NCBI GenBank assembly: GCA_022539475.1
Contig: VCMS01000360.1
Location: 1 to 64,000, forward strand
Length of the DNA: 64,000 nucleotides
Reading direction: 5' to 3'
Source: Gracilaria domingensis
Lineage: Eukaryota > Rhodophyta > Florideophyceae > Gracilariales > Gracilariaceae
Under the pieces are notes generated by a model. That model was not told the origin of the DNA. It did not search any database and saw only the letters and a program-made list of their open reading frames with translations. A program made the translations under genes and the position numbers. Shown piece by piece: positions 44,800 through 56,307 of the stretch (positions are counted from its first letter, which is position 1; each line of letters starts with the position of its first letter).

Positions 44800-46205
44800 G
44801 CCCCAACCAGGGTGATCCTACCTCAAGAATCTCGGCTCTAGCCACTCTCCCCTTCGGCGGTGCACAACTCCTTATCGGAGGGACTCCCCGTTGTAAAGGT
44901 GCGCTATCCACCTTGCGTCTCCACAGAACCCAACTTTGGGAGTGTTATAACCATCTGTTGTCGTGTTCGACCCTGTATAGGAATACCGCGGCGATACGCC
45001 GTACCTCTCTTTCCCTATCTCTCTCCTATCTTTCCCTTTCCCCACTCCGTGGTTTCGTCCCTCTTCGAGGCTACTACACTCGCGTGCGATTCACCCTTCT
45101 CTGCTCAACTCTCAACGCCCCGTCGTGACGGTTTGGCCCCGGTCTTACACCCGGCTAGCTGCGCCATTCCAGAGAGGCTGTGTTCTCTGGGTTGCCCTCA
45201 GTAGAGGAACATCCCGAACGTCTTCGTGGTGTCTTTTGTGGGGCAAACTCGAAGAGTGAAACCCACCAGACTGTCCGAAGGTCCGCTCTCGTGAGAGATG
45301 GCAGACCAGTGACAGAGCCCTCTGTACCACCGTAACTCGGTTGTAAGCCGAAGTGGCAACTGGCTATACCTACAGAGGTGATAGGCCACGTGGTGAGGAA
45401 ACGATGAGAAACTCCAGAGATGGGGTGGTATCGGCAACGATGAAACACGACCAACGACAGGTGTAGTCCCGAGAGGAAAGCAACAGAAAACAACAACCAA
45501 ACAACACCCACACGCGACGGGTAGGCCTCCTCGGCACTGTGCCCGGAGCGGGGCGAGATCCTCCAACGGTAATGCACGGGTTTCCGTAAACACGGCAAAA
45601 CTCTATACAGAGTCGGATCACTTCGTAATCTAGTCCTATACCTCCTCGGTACGACCCTCAGGTCCCGACATCAACGACAGATGTTCCTCAAAGGTACCGA
45701 GAGGTAGGACCACCGTAACCAGACGTGGCTATACTCGCGAGAGTGATAACCCACGTAGGCGGTTGGCGCCAGAGCCTCACTCGTGTAGAGTCCACTCAGG
45801 AGAGCGCTACTCGACAAAGAGTTCACTTAGAAGTGCTCGGGTTGACTTTACAAAGGTGCTCGCGACGACGAGGTCGAGCTCACCTAAGTAGGTCTAAACT
45901 AACTATGTACACGTGGTGCACACCCGCAGGGGTCCGTACACGTGGCTAGCCCAGTGTCAGGCACCTCAGGTGCACTACCTATTGTCCCGTAATATGCACA
46001 CACACGGTGGTGTAGTACACGCGTCCACCTAGCGGTATTGGCCAGCAATGGCAACCCTGATTACAGGTAACTGTGGGAAAGCCATTCCAAAAGTAACCGC
46101 CAAAATTGGGTCCAACTCATAACTCTTCGAGTGCATCCTCGTATCACTCCCCTGAGTATATGAGGCGCATCATCCTGATAACCACGCAAAATGCGTTGCT
46201 CTACA
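44800..46205 (-). repeat. LTR of chromovirus A, inverted left copy
   Basis: From 46205 leftward the minus strand begins TGTAGAGCAACGC, as does the right-hand LTR at 55333. It matches that LTR through 45236, where the right copy stops; the left copy continues to about 44800, but its far end is not clear. Blocks shared with the LTR at 17240-18531 (for example CGTCACGACGG near 45120) confirm the lineage. Confidence 0.65.
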
Positions 46206-46284
46206 TCTCCCCCTCCTTAGAGCCGAGGACGACTTCGAGGCTGAAGTTTTGTGCGAAACGCAAGTACGTAAATACGTCACAATC

Positions 46285-48130
46285 ATGAGCGGTACCAACT
46301 CCTCGTTTCTATACCTCGCAAGCGCGATACACACTCAAGCGAACAGAGTATTCAAGTATCCGAACTCGATCACAGTACATCATCTGTCATTCCGATGAAC
46401 CCGAATCAGTTCCTCATCACCCGACGGGTCAGGCGAGCGCGTCGAACTACCCTCAGCCGGGTCTGCGACGGCTCCACTGCCTCAGTCTCAACCGATGGTC
46501 CCGGTGAACGTTCCGTTATGGAATTCAGCGCAAAGCGATGCCGCTGATGGCGAACCAAGCTGGTTGGATATCGAAGGAATCTCTCGCAGTACGCGATCCA
46601 ACTCCGTGAGGTTGCGTTCAGCGTTGCACCGTGGTTTCATCTGGTAGCTGTTAACGATGACACTCTCCTGGAGTCGTATGCCAAAACGGCTCTTTACGCG
46701 GCGGTCTGCCGTAGCCGTAAGTGCATCCCCAGAATGAAAGTTCGTATACGATTCGACCCGATGCTCCTCCGGTACGATACCCGCGAGGTGAGGAATGCTG
46801 AACACCGGCGCGCGCGAACACGCGAAGTTGGCGTACAAGAGATCAGTCCGAGTGCACCTCGAGCAACCTGGTTCCCCGTCATATGTTCGATACTCCGTTT
46901 CTACCGTACTTTCGTGTAAGTTCCGATATGGAGCAAACTTTGCGACGTTCGACCATGCGCCGGTACGCTGGCATGGCCCGACCACATCGAGGTTGATTTG
47001 CTGAATCGGCCCATACGCGAGCGAGTTCCGACAGGGGGCAGGGGCGGTATCTTCGCAAGAACGCTTCCCAGTGGGTCGTCAACCCGCATTCGGTTTGAGC
47101 GTAAAAGCTCGATTCCCGTCATGAGGTATTGGATTCCGAACACCGAATATCGAGACCGAGAGGTACAGACCGCAGGCCTTTGTGGACGTTCCTCCGTCTA
47201 CCAGATTTGGCTGATGTGGAGGTACCCAAAGGGTTGCAGAACTGGCCTCCGTGCTTGAGTACATCGGCTCCCGATTGGATCAGCTATCCGCCGTTCAGAT
47301 GGTGGTCTGGAGCCGGCGAGTGGCGCACGCTAGCAGCGTCTCCTCTGGAGGCTTACGACAACTACCGTGTTTGGTATGATTCCGCCGATGCTTCGCCAAC
47401 ATTATCCGCTCGCTGGATTTGCACACTCCCTTGTGGTCCGAAGGAACTGGGTGAGACCATACATCTGGATTTATCGATGGAGTCGATTGGAAACGGTGCC
47501 CCTGTTTCGCAGCGTGGAAAGGTCCTCGTCGTCACTACGACCGCTCACCCGGTAGGAGACATCCCACCGCAGGAGATTTCGTGTATTACGCCCTGGAGGT
47601 ACGATGGACAACTAGCGCAATATGCGACATGGGCAGCGAACAGCCACGGTCGATCCAGCACAGTCAACCCCGTTGTTTCATGGTTCAGTGACAACGGGTC
47701 GCGCCCAGTAGATCTGGATGATCCGAACACTGGATACGGTTGGAGGAGGCGCGGGACACTCTCGAGATGGACCAGGAGTCTGTGAACACTACCGGCGGCG
47801 ATCATTTGCACTTCACGCGGGTACCCCAGAGCTCCTGTGGTTGGAATGTTCGACTCAGCGAGTTTCTGTGGTGGGTCCGGCCCTGTAGCGGCTACCGTTC
47901 CTGCGGTCCTTCCGGCCCCGACAGCTCCGGTCGCTCGGGAGATTCTCCGGCGAACATCGCGATGTTGCGCGCCATCTCCAGAACGCTGGATTATCGTGCC
48001 CGATCAGCTCTACCACTATGGCAGCGGATTACTGCTACGCGTTCCGCACCTTCGCAGGTCCCTCCGGTAAGCGCGTGCCGGTCCTCATCGGCGGTTAAGA
48101 TGACCAGCAGGCCTGGAGACTTGGGTCCTT
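46285..48130 (+). mobile_element. Reading-frame remains of the chromovirus A antisense ORF, left copy
   Basis: The stretch is the inverted counterpart of 53404-55253. It starts at ATG 46285 (MSGTNSS) 80 bp from the LTR and reads away from it. The left copy looks more broken than the right. The product has a Ser/Pro-rich front and a Pro/Ala/Val-rich end and no recognised domain. Confidence 0.65.
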
Positions 48131-48561
48131 AGTATAAATAGAAACAGTTAAAACCATCTAGTTGTGCTAACTTTCGCTTCACCCCTTTTGCCTTTCTCCA
48201 CGAATGCATCATCTTTCGATTACTTTTCACTCACACTGTGTTCAAGTTACTTCACTTCTTTGTGCTTCTTGTACTCTAACCTTTTAAATCGTACAACCGG
48301 CATTCGTATGCTCTTCTTTCTTTTCTCACTTCCTCTAGTTAAGTCTTCACCGCTTCATTGGTCTTCTTCCTTCCTTCATCCCCACACAAAGGGGTCAACT
48401 CTCCATTCTGAGTCTTCCGCATCGCGGTATATTGAAAAGCTCCTCACCGGAACGTTCTTATCCCACCTGGCTTGGTCCAGTTGACGGCAAGGCTGACCGA
48501 GTGCGACGGTGGTAGGAACGATCTTCGACCTAGTAGTGCTCGACCGCCTCCATGGTGTCCT
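48130..48561 (-). mobile_element. Inverted copy of the chromovirus A pol tail
   Basis: This is the reverse complement of about 52925-53400. On the minus strand it holds the last part of the chromodomain and the following 3' region. It ends exactly at the N gap. Confidence 0.8.
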
Positions 48562-48669
48562 NNNNNNNNNNNNNNNNNNNNNNNNNNNNNNNNNNNNNNN
48601 NNNNNNNNNNNNNNNNNNNNNNNNNNNNNNNNNNNNNNNNNNNNNNNNNNNNNNNNNNNNNNNNNNNNN
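48562..48669. other. Assembly gap (108 N)
   Basis: All bases are N. The gap stands at the inner end of the left inverted arm, where an assembler would be expected to fail or misjoin. Confidence 0.99.
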
Positions 48670-48834
48670 CCCACCGAGGAAGCGTTGCCACCCAGGAACG
48701 GAAAGATATCAGAACGCCTGTCAGTTGCACCAGGAACGGAAAACAGACCCTGTCAAGGAACTGAACAGTTGATTTGATCATGTACCTGAATCTCATAGAG
48801 GTAAGATAAGAGAAATGTTGAGGAGTTCACACCC

Positions 48835-51800
48835 ATGTGGGATGGATCCCTCGGGACAATTGGAATCACGGAACACCGTATTGACCTACTTCCAGGTACT
48901 AGCCCCATTTCCCAACACCCATACCGGGCTGGTCCCAAAGCTAGGGAAGAAGAGCAATCTCAGGTTGAGAAGATGTTACGCGCTGGCGTCATAGAGGCGG
49001 CTCATTCCGCTTGGGCCTCACCCGTGGTGCTAGTTCCAAAAGCGGACGGATCATGGCGATTCTGTATTGATTACCGTCGTCTAAATTCGGTCACCGTCAA
49101 AGACGTTTATCCCATACCCAGGATGGACGAATACATTGACTCGCTTGGGAGTGCTACAGTGTTCACCGCCTTGGATGCCAATTGGGGATACTGGCAAGTT
49201 CCGATCCGTGAAAAGGATAAGGACAAAACAGCTTTTGTGTGCCACCAAGGTTTGTACCGGTTTAAACGAATGCCGTTCGGATTAACCAACGCACCGGCTA
49301 CGTTTCAACGTGCTATCGATATCCTCTTGGCTCGATTCAAGTGGAAAACCTGCTTGGTGTATCTTGACGATATCATCGTGTTCTCCGATAACCTTGATGA
49401 CCACTTAACACACGTCCGGGACGTCATGAGAGTCCTCAGGGACGCGGGCATTACGCTGAAACTCAAGAAGTGCGAGTTCTTCACAGATTCTGTCAAATAC
49501 CTAGGGCATATCATTCGACCTGGACAGCTCTCAGTTGACGCAGTTCGCGTGAAGTCGCTGAAGGAAGCGAAACACCCTACGACACAAACGGAACTCCGCA
49601 GTTTTCTGGGTCTTTGTAATGTATATCGGCGTTTTGTCCCGAACTTCGCAGATATTGCGACCCCCTTAACCACCTTTTGAGAAAAGGTCAACCAGTTCAA
49701 CTGGAACCCCTAGGCGACGCGGAAGCGTCTGCCTTTTCGGCATTAATTGACGCAGTAACGTCACCGCCAATCTTGGCTTTGCCTAAGCTAGGACTTCCAT
49801 TCGAAGTAGACACTGACGCCAGTGCACACCAGGTTGGTTGCGCCCTGTTTCAGGTCACGGAAGACGGCGTGAGACATCCAATTGGATACTGGTCGCGATC
49901 CTTGAACGTACACGAACGTAACTACTCAGTTTCGGAGAAAGAGTGCTTAGCCGTTGTATGGGCTCTAACTACACTGAGGCCATATCTTATGGGCAACCAT
50001 TTTACGGTACATACGGACCACTCATCTCTCCGATGGCTCATGGAAATCTCGGAACCATCAGGACGCTTGATGCGTTGGCGCTTGAGGTTATCGGAGTTCG
50101 ATTTCACAGTTACGTACAAAAAAGGAACGTTGAATCTGCAGGCAGATGCACTCTCCCGCTTGGGAACAAATGCAGAAGCGGCACCAGTTGACGATCTGGA
50201 CATACCATGCTTTATGGTGGAAGAACAAGCAGGTTGGGTCGAATCTTTGTCGGATGACATCTGTGACGACATCCTGCTCACTTCTGAGAAGTTGGATCCC
50301 TTGACTGGATCTTTTGTACCCATCACTCCCGAGGAGATGATCCGAGAACAGCAAACGGATGAGTTTTGTACGCGAATTCGCGCTCGTCTCAATGGAGGAG
50401 ATCGTATACCTTTTCAGGTTAACGATCAGGGGTACCTGGTTAGGTTGGTCGAAGCGTATACCCAAATTGTGGTCCCATACTCGCTGCAAAACCGTGTGTT
50501 GGTCATGACACACTATGTGAAGGTAGGAGCCCACCCAGGAGGTCGAAAACTATACTTGACCCTGCGTAGGGATTTTACTGGCCGTCAATGGCATTGGACT
50601 GCTACGCAGTACGACGCTCTTGCACCGAGTGCGCTAAGAATAACGTGAAACTTCGTAAGTACTCGAAGAAGTTAACGCTGTTCCCAGCACGGTCTCCTTT
50701 GGAGTTTATCGCTATCGATATCTTAGGTGAATTGATCAGAACCGCAAGAGGTAATCGATACCTTCTGGTTATCACCGATCGGTTCTCTAAGTTGATACGG
50801 ACAGTCCCGCTGAAACGGACTACGGCCACCGTGGTTGCACAAGCTTTTGTCACCCACTGGGTCTTTGTGTACGGTCCACCGGTTCATCTATTATCAGATA
50901 ACGGTTCACAGTTCACGTCGAAGTTTTTCCAGGACGTCTGTCGGATCTTGAGTGTCAAGAATCTATTTACGACCACCTACCACCCCCAAACAAATGGTCA
51001 GGTAGAACGATTTAACCGTACCATGCTGAATGCATTAAGATCTTATGTGGCAGATCATCCTAAGGATTGGGATTTGTATACGGAAGCTATTACGTATGCG
51101 TACAACACCCAAGTCCACCGGGTAACGAAGCTAGCACCTTTTGAGTTGGTATTGTCAAGAGTACCGCCACCGGTTGCAATCGAGGCTCAAGAAACGCTTT
51201 CTACGTACCCGTCTGTTGGGTTATACAGGAACGCTTGGAAGGATTGGTTAACCAAAATGGTACCGGTCGCTTGCACAGCGATGGATAAGGCGCAGGCCGC
51301 TTATAAGCGCAACTTCGACGCGAAGGTTAAGACCCCATTACCAAAGGTCAAACCAGACGATATGGTATTTCTCCGCAAAGAATACTATAATCCGGAGAAG
51401 GAACGCCGCCACAAGCTCTCGCCTATCGCGGAAGGACCCTACAAGGTTATTTCCGTCACGGACGATACCGTAGTATTGGATATCAATAATCTCCACGAAC
51501 GGATATCGTTAGACCGTGTCGCGCTGGCCCCACCACCCTACGTTCACGTTAACACCCAACTGGGTGAAGCTACAGGGGACGAACAGGTCGTATCTTCGCG
51601 CCCTGCGACTCTCCGCCCTGATCGCGGCTTATCGGATCTACCGAAGTCAGAATCACCCACGCGGGTAGCACAACCCGTTGCGGGAGACGAAGAGGAAAAC
51701 TCAACTAGAGTTGACCCCCACCGGACGTCGTGGCTCCCGTGCCACCGCCTAAGGAGGGGTAGGAAAGTACGGAACCCGTTACACCGGCGTCGCACGGTCA

Positions 51801-51904
51801 CACTGTGTCGCATGGTACCGCAACCAATCTCGCGGTCTCTACCGATAGCGTTGTGGTGCGCCGAGGCGCTGTACCTCGTGGTGATACTCCGTCGAGTTCG
51901 TTGA
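48835..51904 (+). mobile_element. Ty3 chromovirus A, pol region (RT, RNase H, integrase)
   Basis: The reverse transcriptase (about 48835-49680) shows [47 protein letters not shown] and CLVYLDDIIVFS with the YLDD catalytic box. RNase H (about 49700-50100) shows VDTDASAHQVG and the family's closing DALSR. The integrase (about 50590-51500) shows SDNGSQFTSKFFQ, then YHPQTNGQVERFNR, the DDE core signature. These enzymes copy the element's RNA and insert the DNA. Upstream gag and protease are not seen before the N gap. Broken, few breaks, and fairly young in appearance. Confidence 0.9.
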
Positions 51905-52791
51905 GCAATGCGCTGGAAACGGCACGACCCACCCAGGGGGTACACACCGCTGTGGATAACGTAACCCTGTCGGGAACACCACAACTGAGTGAGGTCACCA
52001 CCCGCAGAGCGGAGAAGACAGTATCTGTAGACCCGGGCTTTCCGGGGAACGCAGAACCGCAAGCGGTAGATCAGCTCAATGTTACCGACCGGTGTTAACC
52101 ACGCCGTGGTATCAGGAAACGAGAAGTCGTACTTACCCGCGTATTATTTGGGAAAACAACCTTGGAAAGGTGAAGCACGAAGTACGAGTTTGGAAACCGT
52201 CGATGGTGAACCCACGCCGCGTGGCAGAGGACTCATGACACACCCAAGTGGAGAGTAACACGTTGTGCGACGTGGTGACGTATGGAAAGCACCGCCGACG
52301 CGGGGAACTGCTGACAGTAAGTCGCGTGCGCGAGTACCACACGTGCACGGTGCACGATGTACGGTCGCCAACTGTAGGCGAACGGACACCTGTTAGGGTA
52401 ACTCGTGGCTCACACGTGCCACCGCCTGGCCAACCAGAAGGCCGCGATATGCACCGTGATTGGTCAATCCGCCTCCATGGCGCACGAGCGAGACCCTGCC
52501 CGTTCTCCGTCGCACGGACGATCCTTCTGGATAGCAAGAGGGAGCTCAGAATCCCGAAGCTACCGTTGGACGGTCGGAAGCTGAACCAAAACGAGCCGAA
52601 GCTCGTCAGACTCAAGGAGGAGAGTATTTCAAGAAGAACCTTTCAGGTTGAAGATTGGACGCTCCTGGCGTAAGTTGTAGTTGTCGCGCAGCAAGGAACT
52701 CCTAGTGAGTCGTGACTGGTTAAGTCCAAGAGGAACCCCTCTAGAGGTTAGCCGGCCACCACCTCGCCACCCTCGAAGGTACGAAACCACA

Positions 52792-53034
52792 ATGGGTGAA
52801 GGAGAGCAGTCAAACACCGAGGTGTACCCGCAGGAATACGTGATCGAACGTATCGTACGTCATGTTGTAGACCCCGATGGGACGGTACTGTACCAAGTGC
52901 GATGGTATGGCTACTCCGCCGAGGAGGACACCATGGAGCCGGTCGAGCACCTACCTAGGTCGAAGATCGTTTCATACCACCGTCGCACTCGGTCAGCCTT
53001 GCCGTCCAACCTGGACCAAGCCCAGGTGGGATAA
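52792..53034 (+). mobile_element. Chromodomain of chromovirus A
   Basis: About 80 residues from ATG 52792. Residues about 16-60 read EYVIERIVRHVVDPDG, YQVRWYGYSAEEDTMEP and VEHLP, the classic chromodomain pattern with its aromatic cage positions. In chromoviruses this domain closes the integrase and steers insertion toward particular chromatin. The 880 bp before it (51905-52790) is probably the integrase tail region. Confidence 0.85.
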
Positions 53035-53403
53035 GAACCGTTCCCGGTGAGGAGCTTTCAACTATACCGCGATGCGGAAGACTCAGAATGGAGAGTTGAC
53101 CCCTCCTGTGTGGGGATGAAGGAAGGAAGAAGACCAATGAAGCGGTGAAGACTGAACTAGAGGAAGTGAGAAGAAAGAAAGAAGAGCATACCGAAATGCC
53201 GGTTGTACCGATTTAAAACGGTTAGAGTAGAAGAAGCACCAAAGAAGTGAAGTACACTTGAACACAGTGTGAGTGAAGAAGTAATCGAAGATCGATCAAG
53301 TTCGTGGAGAACAGGCAAAAGGGTGAAGGGAAAGTTACCACTAGATGGTTTTATTGTTTCTATCTTATACTAAGGACCAAGTCCTCCAGCCCTGCTGGTC
53401 ATC

Positions 53404-55253
53404 TTACACCCCCGATGAGGGACCGGCACCGCCGCTACCGGAGGGACCCTGCGAAGGGTGCGGAACGGCGTAAGCCAGTATCCCTGCCATAGTGGTGAGA
53501 TGATCGGGCACGATAATTCCAGCGTTCTGGAGACTGGCGCGCAACATCGCGATGTTCGCCGGAGAATCTCCCGGAGCGACCGGAGCTGTCGGGGCCGGAA
53601 GGACCGAAGGAACGGTAGCCGCTACAGGGGCCGGACCCACCACCGGAACACTCGCTTGAGTCGGAACATTCCAACCCACAGGAGCCTGGGGTACCCCGCC
53701 GCTGGCGTGCAACACCTGATTCGCCGCCGGTAGGTCGTTCACCAATTCCTGGTCCATCTCGACGAGTGCTCCAGCCGCCTCTCCACCAGTATCCATGTTC
53801 GGATCATCCAGATCTACTGGGGCGACCCAGTTGTCACTGAACATGAACCCAACGGGGTGACTGTCTGGAATCGACCGTGGCTGGTTCGCTGCCCACTCGG
53901 CATACGCGCTAGTCGTCATCGTACCCTCCCATGGGTCGTAATACACGAAATCTCCTGCTGTGGGATGTCTCCTACCGGGTGAGCGGTCGTAGTGACGACG
54001 AGGACCTTTCCCGCGTTGCGAACGGGGCACCGTTTCCCAATCGACTCCATCGATAACATCTAAGATGTAATGGATCTCATCCACGTTCTCTTCGGACCCC
54101 AAGGGAGTGTGCAAATCCAGCGAGCGAATAATGCTGCGAAGCATCGGCGGAATATACCAAACACGGTAGTTGTCGTAAGCCTCCCAGAGGAGAAACGCTG
54201 CTACGCGTGCCGCCCACTCGCCGGCTACGAGACCCCACCATCCGGAACGCGGATCGTTGATCAATCGGGAGCCGATGTAACTCAAGCACGGAGTTCTGCA
54301 AAACACCCTTTGGGTACCTCCACATCACGCCACCAATCTGGTAGAGGAGGGAACCGTCCAACAAAGGCCTGCGGTCTGTACCTCTCGATCTCGATATTCG
54401 GGTACGGAATCAGATACCCATGACGGGAACGAGCTTTCCGCTCAAACCGAATGCGGTTGACGAACCCACCCTGGGAAGCGTTCTTGCGAAGATAACGGAA
54501 CTCCGCTCGGAGTATGGGCCGATTTCAGCACAACATCAACCTCGATGTGGTCGGGCCATCGCCAGCGTACCGCGCATGGTCGAACGTCGCCAAGTTGTCT
54601 CCATATCGGACTTCACCGAAAGTACGGTAGAACGGAGTATCGAACCCATATGACGGTGGAACCAGGTGCTCGAGGTGCACTCGACTGAGTCTCTTGTACG
54701 CCAACTTCGCGTGTTCCGCGCGCGCGTTGTTCAGGTTCTCACCCTCGCGGGTATCGTACCGGAGAAGCATCGGGTCGATCGCTATACGAACTTTCCATTC
54801 TGGGGATTGCACTACCGCTAACGGCAGACCGCCCGGTAGGAAGCCGTTTTCGGCATACGACTCCAGGAGAGTGTCATCGTTAACAGCTACCGGATGAAAC
54901 CACGGTGCACGGCTGAACGCAAACCCATCACGGAGTGGATCGCGTACTGCGAGAGATTCCTTCGATATCCAACCAGCTTGGTTCGCCATCAGCGGCATCG
55001 CTTGCGCTGAATTCCATAACGGAACGTTCACCGGGACCATCGGTTGAGACTGAGGCAGTGGAGCCGTCGCAGAACCCGGCAGAGGGTAGTTCGACGCGCT
55101 CGCCTGACCCGTCGGGTGATGAGGAAACTGATTCGGGTTCATCGGAATGACAGATGATGTACTGTGATCGAGTTCGGATACTTGAATACTCTGTTCGCTT
55201 GAGTGTGTATCGCGCTTGCGAGGTATAGAAACCGAGGAGTTGGTACCGCTCAT
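53404..55253 (-). mobile_element. Antisense reading frame of chromovirus A, right copy
   Basis: A coding stretch on the strand opposite to pol, between the chromodomain (ends 53034) and the 3' LTR (starts 55333). It starts at ATG 55253 and ends at 53404, leaving 370 bp between the convergent stops. The N-terminal half includes a Pro/Ser-rich leader and a globular part; the C-terminal half ends in a Pro/Ala/Val- and Gly/Ser-rich tail. I recognise no Gag, envelope or enzyme domain. An antisense gene between pol and the 3' LTR is known in some plant Ty3 elements (Grande in maize carries one), which makes a genuine ambisense gene plausible. Broken, with few breaks. Confidence 0.6.
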
Positions 55254-55319
55254 AATTGTGACGTATTTACGTACTTGCGTTTCGCACAAAACTTCAGCCT
55301 CGAAGTCGTTCTCGGCTCT

Positions 55320-56307
55320 AAGGAGGGGGAGATGTAGAGCAACGCATTTTGCGTGGTTATCAGGATGATGCGCCTCATATACTCAGGGGAGTGATACGAG
55401 GATGCACTCGAAGAGTTATGAGTTGGACCCAATTTTGGCGGTTACTTTTGGAATGGCTTTCCCACAGTTACCTGTAATCAGGGTTGCCATTGCTGGCCAA
55501 TACCGCTAGGTGGACGCGTGTACTACACCACCGTGTGTGTGCATATTACGGGACAATAGGTAGTGCACCTGAGGTGCCTGACACTGGGCTAGCCACGTGT
55601 ACGGACCCCTGCGGGTGTGCACCACGTGTACATAGTTAGTTTAGACCTACTTAGGTGAGCTCGACCTCGTCGTCGCGAGCACCTTTGTAAAGTCAACCCG
55701 AGCACTTCTAAGTGAACTCTTTGTCGAGTAGCGCTCTCCTGAGTGGACTCTACACGAGTGAGGCTCTGGTGCCAACCGCCTACGTGGGTTATCACTCTCG
55801 CGAGTATAGCCACGTCTGGTTACGGTGGTCCTACCCTCTCGGTACCTTTGAGGAACATCTGTCGTTGATGTCGGGACCTGAGGGTCGTACCGAGGAGGTA
55901 TAGGACTACATTACGAAGTGATCCGACTCTGTATAGAGTTTTGCCGTGTTTACGGAAACCCGTGCATTACCGTTGGAGGATCTCGCCCCGCTCCGGGCAC
56001 AGTGCCGAGGAGGCCCTACCCGTCGCGTGTGGGTGTTGTTTGGTTGTTGTTTTCTGTTGCTTTCCCTCTCGGGACTACACCTGTCGTTGGTCGTGTTTCA
56101 TCGTTGCCGATACCACCCCATCTCTGGAGTTTCTCATCGTTTCCTCACCACGTGGCCTATCACCTCTGTAGGTATAGCCAGTTGCCACTTCGGCCTTACA
56201 ACCGAGTTACGGTGGTACAGAGGGCTCTGTCACTGGTCTGCCATCTCTCACGAGAGCGGACCTTCGGACAGTCTGGTGGGTTTCACTCTTCCGAGTTTGC
56301 CCCACAA
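55320..56307 (+). repeat. Polypurine tract and truncated 3' LTR of chromovirus A
   Basis: AGGAGGGGGAGA at 55321-55332 directly precedes TGTAGAGCAACGC at 55333, the expected order polypurine tract then LTR start in the pol direction. The LTR can be followed for 975 bp to 56307. There it joins element B abruptly, while the inverted left copy continues with different sequence beyond the same point. Confidence 0.75.

Noticed and set aside
48472-48777. Open frames through the N gap
   Set aside because: They consist largely of unknown bases and have no evidential value.
55946-56307. Front part of the long open frame leading into chromovirus B pol
   Set aside because: It is LTR sequence of chromovirus A, also present inverted at 45236-45600, and only happens to be open.
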